Of a stretch of 5,036 nt of DNA, positions 4,753 through 5,036 are shown piece by piece; within the stretch, counting starts at the first letter, position 1; each line of letters opens with the position of its first letter. The position numbers and the translations under genes were made by a program. The DNA is from JBNJEM01 sp051745935. GTDB taxonomy: Bacteria; Planctomycetota; Planctomycetia; Pirellulales; Pirellulaceae. The stretch spans positions 1-5,036 of the forward strand of contig JBNJEM010000591.1 in NCBI GenBank assembly GCA_051745935.1, read 5' to 3'. Below the pieces are notes generated by a model. It was not told where the DNA came from. It ran no database searches and was given only the letters and a program-made list of their open reading frames with translations.

Positions 4753-4882
4753 GTTAAGCAAAACAGCCGGCCCCTACCGCGGACCGCGTCTGGAGCGGCG
4801 TCGCGGCGATCGGCTGATCGCGCTCGAGTATCAGTGGCCCGCCGTTCTGGTTGCGTTGCGCGGCCGGCATCGGCGACCGTGA
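4685..4882 (+). CDS. Possible small overlapping ORF, 65 aa, weakly supported
   Basis: The ATG at 4685 lies inside the 3' end of the preceding gene in the +1 frame, overlapping it by 68 bp. AGGAGGG (4673-4679) is 5 nt upstream, as strong a Shine-Dalgarno match as the real genes here have, which would allow translational coupling. The peptide is basic and Gly/Pro/Arg-rich (SDPRPAGGGK, RLERRRGD) with no recognisable domain. Alternatively the site is a chance purine run. A frameshift changing the C-terminus of the upstream protein near 4685 is also possible. Confidence 0.22.
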   Translation: MARGSDPRPAGGGKTPWKVFWGRLSKTAGPYRGPRLERRRGDRLIALEYQWPAVLVALRGRHRRP

Positions 4883-5036
4883 CCGGGCGCGGGTTGATTT
4901 TGAAACAGAGGTTGGTCAGCGTGCGACGGGGTCGGGCAGGGGTGAGGAAAAACTCCAAGTCGTTGCCATCCATATTGTTGCGCCGTTCGTTTCGCCGGTA
5001 TTGAGACGAAAGGACCTCTAAGAGACCTAAAAAACC
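4883..5036. other. Right edge, no supported gene
   Basis: No start codon with a ribosome binding site, RNA gene or repeat could be identified in these last bases. The sequence becomes purine-rich at the end (ACGAAAGGACC... AAGAGACC), which could be the leader of a gene starting outside the window. Confidence 0.4.

Noticed and set aside
4623..4973. 116-aa minus-strand frame at the right edge
   Set aside because: No Shine-Dalgarno upstream of its ATG and it is antisense to the small gene; Arg/Pro-rich shadow composition.

Overview
The window looks like a chromosomal stretch from a moderately GC-rich bacterium, most likely a planctomycete (Pirellula/Rhodopirellula type). This is an inference from three things: low gene density with long spacers, small Sec-exported proteins of unusual composition, and a short protein at 4417-4752 whose pattern (KYYV start, ERGFDxAD motif, charged/aromatic end) resembles a small-protein family I associate with planctomycetes. 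No database search was possible, so the organism remains a guess.

Layout from left to right. Positions 1-95 hold a 19-bp minisatellite that runs off the left edge. A minus-strand gene (779 down to 174) encodes a 201-aa exported, cysteine-containing protein that I do not recognise. A spacer of nearly 800 bp follows (780-1566) with a nested hairpin, a short tandem duplication and, at its right end, copy A of a dispersed 103-bp repeat. The one clearly recognisable gene is at 1567-3018 (+): a polytopic membrane protein of the O-antigen ligase/polymerase (Wzy_C/WaaL) type. After it come repeat copy B (3071-3173) and a convergent minus-strand gene (3685 down to 3251) for a very histidine-rich exported protein. 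That gene appears to have an intrinsic terminator overlapping its stop codon and a strong sigma-54-type promoter match upstream. A second long spacer (3686-4416) carries a dyad, a GC-rich hairpin and repeat copy C (4149-4251), and leads to the small planctomycete-type gene at 4417-4752 (+). A weakly supported ORF overlaps its 3' end.

The genes do not form an operon: neighbours are divergent or convergent and separated by long spacers. The most interesting unexplained structure is the repeat family. Three ungapped 103-bp copies, about 87-92% identical by hand count, share an invariant 38-nt core and an invariant small hairpin. All lie between genes, and two of them flank the ligase gene as an inverted pair. 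Nothing in the window explains how they move or what they do. The other notable point is a histidine-rich exported protein apparently controlled by RpoN.
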